Source: Flavobacteriales bacterium
GTDB lineage: Bacteria; Bacteroidota; Bacteroidia; Flavobacteriales_F; PHOS-HE28
Assembly: GCA_016705545.1 (NCBI GenBank)
Contig: JADIYA010000012.1
Span: 62,001 to 126,000 of the forward strand
Length of the DNA: 64,000 nt
Direction of reading: 5' to 3'
In this document: positions 51,053 through 62,138 of the stretch, in pieces
Position numbering within the stretch: the first letter of the stretch is position 1
Layout: every line of letters begins with the position of its first letter
The notes under the pieces: generated by a model
Told to the model about the DNA's origin: nothing
Databases searched by the model: none
The model's input: only the letters and a program-made list of their open reading frames with translations
Translations under genes and position numbers: made by a program

Positions 51053-52294
51053 TCAGTTCCCGACCACCTTGATCTCTACCCGGCGATTGGCCTCGCTCTC
51101 CTCCTTGTTCTTCGGATTGGGGTAGAGCATCTGCGCATTGCCGATGCCCACATAGCCGAGGCGTTCAGGCTCCACATCGTTCACCACGAGGAAATCGTAA
51201 ACGCTCTTTGAGCGGGCGGTGCTCAGGTCGATGAACTCCTTCTTGTTCTTGAAGGTCGGGCCGTTCACATGGCCCTCGATCTCGATGCGCACCTTGGGAT
51301 TCAATTGCATGAAGCGCAGCAGGAGCAGCAGGCTTGCCTCGCTCTGGCGCATCACCTTGTCCTCGTTGCCCACGAAACGGATATCGTCCAGCACCACACG
51401 CTCGCCCGCCCCCACCGGGTTCAGCTTCAGCTGGACCTTCACCTCAGGTTCGGTGCTGCCCTTCACGCGAATGGATTGGAACATGTAGCCCTGGCGCACG
51501 CATCCGATCTTCAGGTTGCGGTACATCTCCATCTCGAACTCGTAGACGCTCTTGCCCTTGGCTTCCACCACTTCGCTGAAGCGCATGCCGTCGATGGTGA
51601 GGTTGGCATCCACGGGCTTGCCGGTCTTGCCATCGAGCACCTCCACGATCAGTTTCTGCTTCTTCTTTGTCGCCTCCTCTGGATCCGGCTCGGGCGGAGG
51701 CGGCGGCGGGTCGTAGTGGAACCTGATGGTGTAGCCCGCCAGCGGCCGGTCCTGGTAATCGACCACCAGATAGAAGAGGTCGCCCTGCTTCACCTCCATG
51801 CCGCGGCTGAAGCTGCTGCCCACGCCGCTGCGCACGTACTGGTCGGGTGCGTCCTTCCGCAGGCCGCAGATGGAGCGGTTGCTCTTGTCGTTGCGCGATA
51901 TGTTGCTCCGGATGGGCATCACCGCCCTGGTCGCCACTTTGTCGCAGATGCCCGGAACGGCGCCTTCGAAGACCAGGAAGTCGATGTCGTCCTCGATGTT
52001 GTCGGGGATGATCTCGAACGTGAGCGTGGTGGTGGCCGGGCTGCGGAACTTGTACCAGGTGCTGTGGTGCTCGCGCTCGAACCACTGGGTGTGGTCGCTG
52101 GGGTTCTCCTTGATCTCGAGCTTGTTGCCGAAACCGCGCACGGCCTGCGGCTGGTGGTACACCGAATCGGCGATGAAGATGGCGCCGGAGCAATCGCCGT
52201 TGTCTTGGGTCAACGGTGAAGCGGATCGCTGCGCCATCGCGGCATGCGAAGCAGCAGCAACGACCAGCACGGAGAGACTGCGGGCCAATTTCAC
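51053..52294 (-). CDS. OmpA family protein
   Basis: 413 residues from GTG 52294 (signal peptide LARSLSVLVVAAASHAAMAQ); ATG codons upstream in frame would place the signal peptide too far in. N-terminal beta-rich domain (CSGAIFIADSVYHQPQAVRG, STWYKFRSPATTTLTFEI) of the kind fused to OmpA domains in Bacteroidota, a Pro-rich linker (PPPPPPEPDPEE), a carboxypeptidase-regulatory-like domain (IVEVLDGKTGKPVDANLTI) and the OmpA peptidoglycan-binding domain (IEGHVNGPTFKNKKEFIDLS, NRRVEIKVVG). Begins 32 bp after metH ends, and could be read with it. Confidence 0.88.
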   Translation of the reverse strand: MKLARSLSVLVVAAASHAAMAQRSASPLTQDNGDCSGAIFIADSVYHQPQAVRGFGNKLEIKENPSDHTQWFEREHHSTWYKFRSPATTTLTFEIIPDNIEDDIDFLVFEGAVPGICDKVATRAVMPIRSNISRNDKSNRSICGLRKDAPDQYVRSGVGSSFSRGMEVKQGDLFYLVVDYQDRPLAGYTIRFHYDPPPPPPEPDPEEATKKKQKLIVEVLDGKTGKPVDANLTIDGMRFSEVVEAKGKSVYEFEMEMYRNLKIGCVRQGYMFQSIRVKGSTEPEVKVQLKLNPVGAGERVVLDDIRFVGNEDKVMRQSEASLLLLLRFMQLNPKVRIEIEGHVNGPTFKNKKEFIDLSTARSKSVYDFLVVNDVEPERLGYVGIGNAQMLYPNPKNKEESEANRRVEIKVVGN

Positions 52295-52326
52295 GGCCCG
52301 TTCATACGAGGGAAAGGTGCTTAGGT

Positions 52327-55010
<2,684 letters not shown>

Positions 55011-55027
55011 GGAATGCAAATGCGGTC

Positions 55028-55148
55028 AACCGCAAAGACGCGGGCACCACGAAAGCGCGATGCTCTGGTCCTTCGGATGGTCAGGTAAGCCCAATTGAAT
55101 CGTGGTCATAAGCCTGTGATTCCGTCGCGTCGTTGCGTCGTCGCGGTT
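55028..55148. repeat. Inverted word-repeat element 5 between the two methionine synthase genes
   Basis: Left arm AACCGCAAAGACGC (55028-55041) and right arm containing GCGTCGTTGCG (55127-55137) and GCGGTT (55143-55148) are inverted copies with one mismatch in the main block. The right arm touches the stop codon of the upstream gene. Interior about 85 nt, no coding evidence. Confidence 0.6.
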
Positions 55149-56152
55149 CAATTCAGGCCAGAACAGGTTGCTTCGCGGTGCTGTGCTTCCGCTTCCTGCG
55201 CCAGCGCGGCGATATGCTCCGGCGTGGTGCCACAACACCCGCCCACCACGTTCACCCAGCCGCTGGCCATGAACTCGCCCACGAGGCGCGCGGTGACCTC
55301 GGGCGTTTCGCGGTACTCGCCCATCTGGTCGGGCAGGCCGGCGTTGGGGTAGATGCTGACGCGGCAGGTGCTCTGCTCGGCGATCACCTCCAGGTAAGGC
55401 CGCATCTGCGCCGCGCCCAGTGCGCAGTTGAGGCCCATGCTGAAGAGCGGCACGTGCTGCATGCTGATGAGGAAGGCCTCGATGGTCTGGCCGCTGAGGG
55501 TGCGCCCGCTGGCATCGGTGATGGTGACGCTGCACATGAGCGGTACGCGCGTGCCCCGCGCTTCGAACACCTCGTCGATGGCGTAGAACGCGGCCTTGGC
55601 GTTGAGCGTGTCGAAGATGGTCTCCACCAAGAGGATGTCGACGCCGCCATCGAGCAGGGCCTCCACCTGTTCCTTGTAGGCGGCCACGAGCTGATCGAAG
55701 GTGACGGCGCGGAAGCCGGGATCGTTCACATCGGGGCTGAGCGATGCGGTCTTGTTCATGGGCCCGATGGCGCCGGCCACGAAGCGCGGCTTGCTCGGGT
55801 CCATCGCGGTGTACTTGTCACAGGCCTCCCTGGCCAGCCGTGCCGAGGCGAGGTTCATCTCGCGCGCCAGATGGCTGCACTCGTGTTCGGCCTGCGCGAT
55901 GCTGGTGGCGGAGAAGGTGTTCGTCTCCACAATGTCGGCGCCGGCCTCCAGGTACTGCTCGTGGATCTTCCGGATGGCCTCGGGGCGCGAGAGCGAGAGC
56001 AGTTCGTTGTTGCCCTTCAGCAGGATCTTGTGGTCCTCCATGCCGGGCGGATGGAAGTCTTCCTCGGTGAGGCCGAGCTTCTGGATCATGGTGCCCATGG
56101 CCCCGTCGAGGACAAGGATCCTTTCGTTCGCGAGTTGTTCTATGGTCTTCAT
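55148..56152 (-). CDS. Homocysteine S-methyltransferase domain protein (split methionine synthase, N-terminal part)
   Basis: 334 residues. Equivalent to the first domain of MetH, activating homocysteine on zinc. ILVLDGAMGTMIQKLGLTEE, ADIVETNTFSATSIAQAE, SMGLNCALGAAQM (zinc Cys) and VNVVGGCCGTTPEHI (Cys-Cys) are all intact. Ends with its own stop at an element boundary, so the split from the pterin/B12 part is natural and not a frameshift. Behind a SAM-I riboswitch, which fits feedback by S-adenosylmethionine. Confidence 0.94.
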   Translation of the reverse strand: MKTIEQLANERILVLDGAMGTMIQKLGLTEEDFHPPGMEDHKILLKGNNELLSLSRPEAIRKIHEQYLEAGADIVETNTFSATSIAQAEHECSHLAREMNLASARLAREACDKYTAMDPSKPRFVAGAIGPMNKTASLSPDVNDPGFRAVTFDQLVAAYKEQVEALLDGGVDILLVETIFDTLNAKAAFYAIDEVFEARGTRVPLMCSVTITDASGRTLSGQTIEAFLISMQHVPLFSMGLNCALGAAQMRPYLEVIAEQSTCRVSIYPNAGLPDQMGEYRETPEVTARLVGEFMASGWVNVVGGCCGTTPEHIAALAQEAEAQHREATCSGLN

Positions 56153-56186
56153 GCTGCGGTCGTTCCTCCCTGCGCGTCCAGAAATG

Positions 56187-56217
56187 AAAAAGCCCCACCC
56201 GATGGACCGGATGAGGC
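56187..56217 (-). terminator. Terminator stem of the SAM riboswitch
   Basis: GCCTCATCCG/CGGGTGGGGC, a 10-bp stem (two G-U pairs) with loop GTCCAT, followed by TTTTT on the minus strand. It lies between the aptamer and ATG 56152, as expected for a switch that ends transcription when SAM is bound. Confidence 0.85.
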
Positions 56218-56253
56218 ATCATTGTTCCTTGCGGGACATTGCTTCCTGATCGC

Positions 56254-56366
56254 GGCTCATCTCTCCCACCATGCGGCGGGCTGGATTTAGCACCTACCCG
56301 ATGGATCACCACCGGACGGTTGCCAAGGCTTCATAGGGCCAGTCCCTCTGCCTTTCTGGATAAGCG
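56254..56366 (-). promoter_or_regulatory. SAM-I (S-box) riboswitch aptamer
   Basis: Minus-strand sequence starts CTTATCCAGAAAGGCAGAGG, then GACTGGCCCTATGAAGCC, TTGGCAACC, GGTGCTAAATCC and closes with GAGAGATGAG. These are the conserved core blocks of the S-box, including the kink-turn and P1 pairing of CTTATC with GATGAG. Located directly before the methionine synthase genes and coupled to a terminator. Confidence 0.93.
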
Positions 56367-56422
56367 ATGGAAAGAACGACGGCGCGAATGTAGGAGCACG
56401 ACGCGGGAATACAGAGATGGCC

Positions 56423-56974
56423 TTAGTAGAACGGCGAGATCATCAGGTACACCACCACGCCGCTGATGCTCACGTAGAGCCAGATGGGCCAAGTGCGGCG
56501 CGCGAGCTTGCCGTGCTCGGCATAGCGGCCACTGAGCGCGCGATAGGCCGTGAACAGGATGTAGGGCAGTGATCCCGCAGCGAGCAGGATGTGCGTGGCG
56601 AGGATCATGTAATAGAGCACCTTGATCGCGCCAACGCCACCAAAAGGCGTATCCCCAGCGAAGAGGTGATGCAGGATATAGGACGCCAGGAAGAGCACGG
56701 AGAGCGCCATGGCCGCGAGCATCACGCTGCGGTGCGCGGTCCACCGCCCGGCACGCGCGGTGAAGAGGCCCACGATGAGCAGCGCGCTCACCAGCGAATT
56801 AATGGCCGCGTTAATGCGCGCGAACACATGCGGGTCGAAGCCGCCGGGCGTGGCCACCTTCACGCGATTGAGCACCACCACGGCCAGGAAGATGATGGCA
56901 GAGAAGATCCAGATGATCCGTTTCGCCTTGGCATCGGCGATGGTGAGCGAAGGCTTGGGATAGGGCTGCTTCAT
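56423..56974 (-). CDS. DUF420 membrane protein, cytochrome oxidase assembly type
   Basis: 183 residues from ATG 56974. Five predicted membrane helices (IIWIFSAIIFLAVVVLNRV, INSLVSALLIVGLFTARAG, VMLAAMALSVLFLASYILHH, VLYYMILATHILLAAGSLPY, WLYVSISGVVVYLMISPFY) with conserved His in SYILHHLFAGDTPFGG and ILATHILLA. DUF420 proteins usually sit in cytochrome oxidase clusters and are linked to its assembly (CtaM-like). Last gene of the oxidase accessory operon, 13 bp after the SCO gene. Confidence 0.9.
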   Translation of the reverse strand: MKQPYPKPSLTIADAKAKRIIWIFSAIIFLAVVVLNRVKVATPGGFDPHVFARINAAINSLVSALLIVGLFTARAGRWTAHRSVMLAAMALSVLFLASYILHHLFAGDTPFGGVGAIKVLYYMILATHILLAAGSLPYILFTAYRALSGRYAEHGKLARRTWPIWLYVSISGVVVYLMISPFY

Positions 56975-56987
56975 GGCTCCCGGCGCT

Positions 56988-57728
56988 TCACCGATTCTTC
57001 CGTTCCTCACGCACGGCCTCGGCGCGCTTCACCTTCTCCTCCTTCAGCAGCATCTTGATGTCGTTGGCGCAATCCGTCATGCCCTTCATGGTGGTGCCGT
57101 CGTACATGCCGCGGATGTGCCGGTCCTTATCGACCAGGACGAATGTCTCGGAGTGCAGGAAGCCGCCCGGCGCCATCACCTCTTCACGCGCCGCCACATA
57201 ATAGCCTTCGCTGCCTTGCAGATAAATGGCTTCCTTGTCGCCAGTGAGGAACTTCCAGCGCGCGGTATCGGCCTGCAGCTTGCGCGCGTGCTCGTTCAGC
57301 ACCTCGGGCGTGTCGTGCTCCGGATCAACGGTGTGACTGAGGAAGACCACATCCTTGAAGGCGGGATCATCGAGCTTGAGCTGCATCTGCTGCATCTGGC
57401 CGCTCATCTTCGGGCAGATGGTGCCGCAGCGCGTGAAGAAGAAATCGGCCACGATGATCTTGCCCTCGACCTGCTTGTCGGTGAAAGGCCGGCCGAACTG
57501 ATCGATGAAGCTGAAGGGCGGCAGCTTGTGGTAAACCGTGTCGATGATGACCTGGCCATCGCGCTCGATGGCCACCACTTCCTTGGGACCGTAGTAAGGC
57601 AGGAAATTGAACTTGTGCTTCGCCAAGCCCAGCCAAGGCGAGAAGAACACGAAGAGGCCGAGGACGAAAGCAGCGATGCCGCCCAGGATGAGGATCTTCT
57701 TGCGACGGCCCGAGGGCTCCACCAGCAT
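56988..57728 (-). CDS. SCO family copper chaperone
   Basis: 246 residues. N-terminal membrane anchor (ILILGGIAAFVLGLFVFF) and a thioredoxin-like domain with FFFTRCGTICPKMSGQ (CxxxC copper site) and GGFLHSETFVLVDKDRHIRG (copper-binding His). Delivers copper to the CuA site of cytochrome oxidase. Start ATG 57728 overlaps the stop of subunit IV (ATGA). Long basic C-terminal tail (KEEKVKRAEAVREERKNR). Confidence 0.94.
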   Translation of the reverse strand: MLVEPSGRRKKILILGGIAAFVLGLFVFFSPWLGLAKHKFNFLPYYGPKEVVAIERDGQVIIDTVYHKLPPFSFIDQFGRPFTDKQVEGKIIVADFFFTRCGTICPKMSGQMQQMQLKLDDPAFKDVVFLSHTVDPEHDTPEVLNEHARKLQADTARWKFLTGDKEAIYLQGSEGYYVAAREEVMAPGGFLHSETFVLVDKDRHIRGMYDGTTMKGMTDCANDIKMLLKEEKVKRAEAVREERKNR

Positions 57729-58099
57729 CAGAGGTAAGTCTCCCAGAGGTACTTGACGTACTGCGATTCCCAGATGCCGATGAAGAGCAGGTACAGGATG
57801 AACAGCGCGTAGGGCAGCAGGATGATCGCGCGGATATTGCGGCGCTCATCACCCAGGTGCATGAAGGTCATCACGATGTAGGCGGCCTTCACCAAGGTGA
57901 GCACCACGTAGGTCCACTTGATGGTGTTCCAGGCGCTCAGGTCGAACCAGGTCTTCCAGTAGGCGCCCAAGGTCACTTCCACGGTGGTCACCACGGCAAG
58001 CAACAGGGTCACCAGCCAGATCCTCTGGCGGACCTTCTTTCCATGCTCTTCGCTGTGGTGTGCGTCGAGGCTGTATTCGATGATGTCGTCGCGCTCCAT
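57728..58099 (-). CDS. Cytochrome c oxidase subunit IV (CtaF-like)
   Basis: 123 residues with three helices (IWLVTLLLAVVTTVEVTLGAY, KWTYVVLTLVKAAYIVMTFM, RAIILLPYALFILYLLFIG). MTFMHLGDERR is the conserved loop of the prokaryotic subunit IV family. In the operon between subunit III and SCO. Helps fix CuB during assembly in related oxidases. Confidence 0.9.
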   Translation of the reverse strand: MERDDIIEYSLDAHHSEEHGKKVRQRIWLVTLLLAVVTTVEVTLGAYWKTWFDLSAWNTIKWTYVVLTLVKAAYIVMTFMHLGDERRNIRAIILLPYALFILYLLFIGIWESQYVKYLWETYL

Positions 58100-58132
58100 T
58101 GCAAGCCGCCGTAGCCCGGCGAAGGCGTTTGG

Positions 58133-59035
58133 TCAGAGGAGGTAGAAGAAGGTGAACACGAACACCCACACCAGATCAACGAAGTGCCAGTAGAGGCCGG
58201 CCTTTTCCACCATCTCGTAGTGGCCGCGGCGGTGGAAGATGCCCTTCATCACCATGATCAGCACGATGAGGTTGATGACCACCCCGCTGAACACGTGGAA
58301 GCCGTGGAATCCTGTGATGAAGTAGAAGAAGTTGGCGTACTGCTGCGGGCCGTACTCATTGAACTCGATGCCATGCGCGCTCCAAGGGAAGGGTGCGCCG
58401 GCCATGTATACCACCTTTTCTTTCCAGAGCTTCTGCGCGGCGTCGCCGGTCACAGGCGCTACTTCGGCGCCGCCGGGCAGGGTGTCAGGAAGCAGGTAAT
58501 GCCCGGGAAGGGCCTTCACCAAGTGGAAGCCCTCGGCATGCGCGGGATCGTGGGTATCGTGCGCATCGTTGTGCACCCAATACCTGTCGCCGTTGTCGAT
58601 GGTGATGTAGCCGCCGCTGCCGTGGTTGAAGTGGTACCACTCCCACGCCTGACTGCCCACGAAGAAGGCACCGCCGATCACCGTGGCGAAGAGCCATTTG
58701 ATCACGCCGCTCTTATCCATGCGGTGGCCGGCCTCAACGGCCAGCACCATGGTGACGGAGCTGAAGATCAGGATGGCCGTCATCAGGGCCACGTAAATGA
58801 GCGGGAAGCTGCCATGCAACCAAGGCAGGGCGCGGAACACCTCTTCGCCGATGGGCCAGGCCTCGGTGGTGCTGTGGCGAACGAAGCCGTAGCCTACCAG
58901 CAAGCCGCTGAAGGTGAGGGCGTCGGACACCAGGAAGAACCACATCATCATCTTCCCGTAGCTGATGCTGAACGGGGAGCGGCCGCCGCCCCAGAGGACG
59001 TCGTTGCTCAGGGCTTTTGTAGCGTCTCCTGCCAT
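58133..59035 (-). CDS. Cytochrome c oxidase subunit III, longer copy
   Basis: 300 residues from ATG 59035. Seven helices; MMMWFFLVSDALTFSGLLVG, GSFPLIYVALMTAILIFSS, FFYFITGFHGFHVFSGVV and YWHFVDLVWVFVFTFFYLL are the subunit III signature. Between the middle helices it has a His/Asp-rich insert (VHNDAHDTHDPAHAEGFH) of about 70 residues with surrounding polar sequence, presumably periplasmic. Second of two subunit III genes in a row, an arrangement usual in Bacteroidota. Confidence 0.93.
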   Translation of the reverse strand: MAGDATKALSNDVLWGGGRSPFSISYGKMMMWFFLVSDALTFSGLLVGYGFVRHSTTEAWPIGEEVFRALPWLHGSFPLIYVALMTAILIFSSVTMVLAVEAGHRMDKSGVIKWLFATVIGGAFFVGSQAWEWYHFNHGSGGYITIDNGDRYWVHNDAHDTHDPAHAEGFHLVKALPGHYLLPDTLPGGAEVAPVTGDAAQKLWKEKVVYMAGAPFPWSAHGIEFNEYGPQQYANFFYFITGFHGFHVFSGVVINLIVLIMVMKGIFHRRGHYEMVEKAGLYWHFVDLVWVFVFTFFYLL

Positions 59036-59058
59036 GGCCTGTTTATGCGGCGGCAATG

Positions 59059-59787
59059 TTAGTGAACGTACTTCAGGAACAAAAAGAGGAATACCCACAA
59101 GGCACCGAGGAAATGCCAGTAAACTGCTCCGGCCCAGAGGCCAACGTGCTCTTTATCGGTGTAACGCCCCTTTAGGGCCATCACCGCCATGATCAGCAGG
59201 CTGAGCAGCCCGAAGGCCACGTGACCGGCATGGGCTAGGGTAAGGATGTAGAAATAGGGCCCGGTGCGGTCCTTTTGCTCCGCAATCTCTGCATCCAGAG
59301 CGAATTGCTTCGCGGAATCGTTGGCAGCGTACCAATGCCCATCGGCTGGGACCAAGGGCTGGCCATCCTTGCTTACGCTGAAGTCAGAGCCGTAGACCCC
59401 GCCGATCTCCAGGAGCTTGTTCGGGCTGATGGTGATCCCGATCTGCACCAAGCGGGACCAGCCATTCACTTGAGATGCGGTAAAGGCAACCCCGAGCCCC
59501 AGCGTGGCGAGGATCAAGGGAAGCACTAGCTTGGTTCGGCCTTTGGCTGCGCTGGATAAGGCCAGTTGCAGGGTGAGGCTCCCTGCCAGCACGAAGGCGG
59601 TGCTCCAGTAAAAGGGCTCGGGCATGGCGATGCTCGTCCAGTAACCGCCGCTCATGCTCACGATGTAGGCGCTGGTGAGGCCCGCGAAGAACATCACGAT
59701 CGCGAAGCAGAGGAGCCAGGTAAGGGTGCGTCGGGCACGAGCGGCGCGGGTGCGCTCCTCGGCCGGGGTAAAGGGGTCAGCGGTCAT
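59059..59787 (-). CDS. Cytochrome c oxidase subunit III, shorter copy
   Basis: 242 residues. LLCFAIVMFFAGLTSAYIVS, WSTAFVLAGSLTLQLALSS, YILTLAHAGHVAFGLLSLL and YWHFLGALWVFLFLFLKYVH match subunit III. A loop of about 60 residues (SPNKLLEIGGVYGSDFSVS...) lies between helices. ATG 59787 overlaps the stop of heme O synthase (ATGA), so the two are translationally coupled; 23 bp before the longer subunit III gene. Confidence 0.92.
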   Translation of the reverse strand: MTADPFTPAEERTRAARARRTLTWLLCFAIVMFFAGLTSAYIVSMSGGYWTSIAMPEPFYWSTAFVLAGSLTLQLALSSAAKGRTKLVLPLILATLGLGVAFTASQVNGWSRLVQIGITISPNKLLEIGGVYGSDFSVSKDGQPLVPADGHWYAANDSAKQFALDAEIAEQKDRTGPYFYILTLAHAGHVAFGLLSLLIMAVMALKGRYTDKEHVGLWAGAVYWHFLGALWVFLFLFLKYVH

Positions 59788-60644
59788 AAGCGGTCGAGCA
59801 CATAGGCCACCTGCACGATGGGCAGGTAGAGGAAACTGGCGAACATCAAGCGCCGGGCGTCGGTTCGCTCGTGGGAGCGGAAGAGCCTAAAAGCAGGCCA
59901 GAGCATCACAAGCCCCATGACAACCGAAACAGTTCCGGCCAGTGGTCCTACGAAGCCGAAGGTCCAAGGGAGCAGGCCCACCGGAATCACGAAGAGCGTG
60001 TAGAGCAGGATCAAGAAAGCGCTGCGGCCATCGGTGCCGCCGGACGAGGGGAGCAAACGGAAGCCGCCGCGCGCATAATCCTCATCGAGCACCCAAGCAA
60101 TGGCCCAGAAATGCGGGAATTGCCACATGAACTGCATGGCGAAGAGCAAGCCGGGGCCAAGACCGAAGTGGCCCGTGGCCGCCACGTACCCCAGCATCGG
60201 CGGGAAGGCGCCGGGGAAAGCGCCAACGAAGACCGCCCATGGCGAGCGCTTCTTGAGCGGCGTGTAGAGCGCGGCATACATGAACAGCGATATGAAGCCC
60301 AGGATACCGGTGAGCGGCCCGAAGGCCAGCCAAAGCATCAGGATGCCGGCGCTTCCCGCCACGAAAGCGGCGCCGATGGCCTCGGACATTCCCAAGGAGC
60401 GCTTCACCAAAGGGCGCTCAGCGGTGCGGAGCATGAGGCTATCCTCTTGCACCTCGAACACTTGGTTCAGCGCATTGCTCGCTCCCGTAAGCAAGGTGCC
60501 ACCCAGCACCAGCATGAGCAGGTCGGCCAGGTTGAAGGCGCCCGGTGCCACGCCCATGAGGTAGCCCAGCGCAGCGCTCACCACCACCAAGGAAGCCAGG
60601 CGTAACTTGAACAGCGCCATGACCTCGCGCAGCCAGAAGGCCAT
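59784..60644 (-). CDS. cyoE: Heme O synthase (protoheme IX farnesyltransferase)
   Basis: UbiA-type membrane prenyltransferase that farnesylates heme B to heme O for the oxidase. From ATG 60644, 286 residues with about nine helices. Prenyl-diphosphate sites: SNALNQVFEVQEDSLMLRTA (NxxxDxxxDxxxR-like, here with Glu) and WVLDEDYARGGFRLLP (second Asp-rich). Start choice: a TTG at 60680 lies six bases after a -7 box TACTTTCG, which would add 12 residues; anything further upstream is outside the transcript. First gene of the oxidase accessory operon. Confidence 0.92.
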   Translation of the reverse strand: MAFWLREVMALFKLRLASLVVVSAALGYLMGVAPGAFNLADLLMLVLGGTLLTGASNALNQVFEVQEDSLMLRTAERPLVKRSLGMSEAIGAAFVAGSAGILMLWLAFGPLTGILGFISLFMYAALYTPLKKRSPWAVFVGAFPGAFPPMLGYVAATGHFGLGPGLLFAMQFMWQFPHFWAIAWVLDEDYARGGFRLLPSSGGTDGRSAFLILLYTLFVIPVGLLPWTFGFVGPLAGTVSVVMGLVMLWPAFRLFRSHERTDARRLMFASFLYLPIVQVAYVLDRL

Positions 60645-60686
60645 GCTGCGGGTGCCAGCGTATGCTTGGGACTTGCTCAACGGCCG

Positions 60687-60694
60687 CGAAAGTA
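60687..60694 (-). promoter_or_regulatory. -7 box TACTTTCG of the cytochrome oxidase accessory operon
   Basis: Minus strand, six bases before TTG 60680 and 42 before ATG 60644. It limits the possible cyoE N-terminus. Confidence 0.5.
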
Positions 60695-60780
60695 CCCCGC
60701 TGCGCCGAACCATCGACGCTCCTGAATTGCACCCTGGCCCGAGTAATCCGCCGCCGAGCACGCGCTCCTACCTTCCCCCC

Positions 60781-61715
60781 ATGTCCGACGCTGGCGCGCG
60801 TGCCGCGCGATCAAGGCCGAGGCCCATCGGCTGGGCTTCCTGGCCTGCGGAATCGCAGTTGCCGGCTTTTTGGAAGAGGAAGCGCCGCGCTTGGAGCAAT
60901 GGTTGAGGCAGGGCAAGCATGGCCAGATGGCGTACATGGCCAACCACTTCGACCTGCGGCTCGATCCGCGAAAGCTGGTGCCCGGGGCCAAGAGCGTGAT
61001 CAGCCTGGCCTACAACTACCACACGGAGAAGCAGCAGCTGGATCCCGAGGCGCCCAAGCTGAGCACCTATGCTTATGGTCGCGATTACCACAAGGTGGTG
61101 AAGAAGCGGCTGAAGCCCTTGATGGAATTCATCGCGGATCGATTCGGCGAAGTGGCCATTCGCGCGTTCGTGGATAGTGCACCGGTGATGGAGAAGGCAT
61201 GGGCCGAGCGAGCAGGCATCGGATGGCGTGGCAAGCACACGAATGTGATCCGCCAAAGCGAGGGCTCCTTCTACTTCTTATGCGAGCTGATCACCGACCT
61301 CGAGCTCGCGCCTGATGCACCTGCCACCGACCATTGCGGCACTTGCCGCCGGTGCATCGATGCTTGCCCAACGGATGCAATCACCCCATACGGGGTAGAT
61401 GGCAGCCGCTGCATCAGCTACCTCACCATTGAGCTGAAGGAAGCCATCCCGGAGGAATTCGCCGGAAAGCTGAACGGCTGGGCCTTCGGCTGCGACATCT
61501 GCCAGCAGGTGTGCCCGTGGAACCGGTTCTCCGAACCGCATCAAGAGGCCGAGTTCAAGCCCAAGCCCGAGTTAATGGCCCTCACGAAGGATGAGTGGCA
61601 TGGCCTCACCGAAATCGTCTTCGATCGCCTATTCGAAGGCAGTCCAGTGAAGCGCACGAAGTTCAACGGGCTGAAGCGGAACCTGGAGTTCTTGCGGTTG
61701 GGTGCTGAAGGTTGA
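60781..61715 (+). CDS. queG: Epoxyqueuosine reductase, with probable frameshift near the start
   Basis: B12- and 4Fe-4S-dependent enzyme of the last step to queuosine in tRNA. HCGTCRRCIDACPTDAITPY and CDICQQVCPWNRF are the two cluster sites; AYNYHTEKQQ, YGRDYHKVVKKRL and FVDSAPVMEKAWAERAGIGW are family blocks. The natural N-terminus (RAIKAEAHRLGFLACGIA) has no start codon in its own frame, but ATG 60781 (MSDAGARA), four bases after a -7-like TACCTTCC, joins it if one base is missing in the GC run 60793-60809. The intact part is about 300 residues. The last codons and stop are part of a repeat element (61704-61768). Confidence 0.88.
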
Positions 61716-61768
61716 AGCCAAGGCGTTGGCTGCTTGCAACAACCACCTCTCAACCTTCAACTTTCAGC
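61704..61768. repeat. Inverted word-repeat element 6 over the end of queG
   Basis: Left arm GCTGAAGGTTGAAG (61704-61717) and right arm CAACCTTCAACTTTCAGC (61751-61768) pair at 13 of 14 positions. The queG stop codon lies in the left arm. May also act as a terminator or 3' stabiliser for queG. Confidence 0.7.
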
Positions 61769-61773
61769 CAGCC

Positions 61774-61989
61774 TCAAGTCCTCATGGTGCTCTGGAACAC
61801 CTCCACGATCACATCCTTGTACAAATGACCGAAAGTGGCCAGGCACCAGGCTTTCAGGACCAACTGGTCGCTTTGGCCCACCCATTTGCGGGCCTTGATC
61901 AACTCTTTGCGGAACAGGCGAGGGTCGAAACTGACCTTCTGGAGAACCTGCTTGCTGAACTCCATCATCTTCCTTCCTTGGTCCATCAT
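61774..61989 (-). CDS. Small conserved hypothetical protein
   Basis: 71 residues from ATG 61989 (GTG 61992 is also possible). FSKQVLQKVSFDPRLFRKEL, KARKWV and AWCLATFGHLYKDVI are reminiscent of a small Bacteroidota protein family of unknown function, helical and basic, without membrane segments. Convergent with queG across the repeat element. A -7-like TACTTTCA lies about 22 nt upstream. Confidence 0.7.
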   Translation of the reverse strand: MMDQGRKMMEFSKQVLQKVSFDPRLFRKELIKARKWVGQSDQLVLKAWCLATFGHLYKDVIVEVFQSTMRT

Positions 61990-62138
61990 CACGATTCGGG
62001 TTTAGCAGGGCTGAAAGTAGTGCTTGCTTCCAGGAATTGGGCTCCGAGGATGGTCGGTTTTTCCACAAGCGGCCAAAGCACCGCCTAGGGGAACGGTTGA
62101 TAACCCGGATCGGTATCCGGAGCGCTCCCCACGAAATG

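Noticed and set aside
55148..56152. Idea that the homocysteine domain was cut off metH by a frameshift
   Set aside because: It has its own stop, a 138-bp spacer, and the downstream gene has its own start; a two-gene methionine synthase is known in this phylum. Only the two shifts inside the second gene look like damage.
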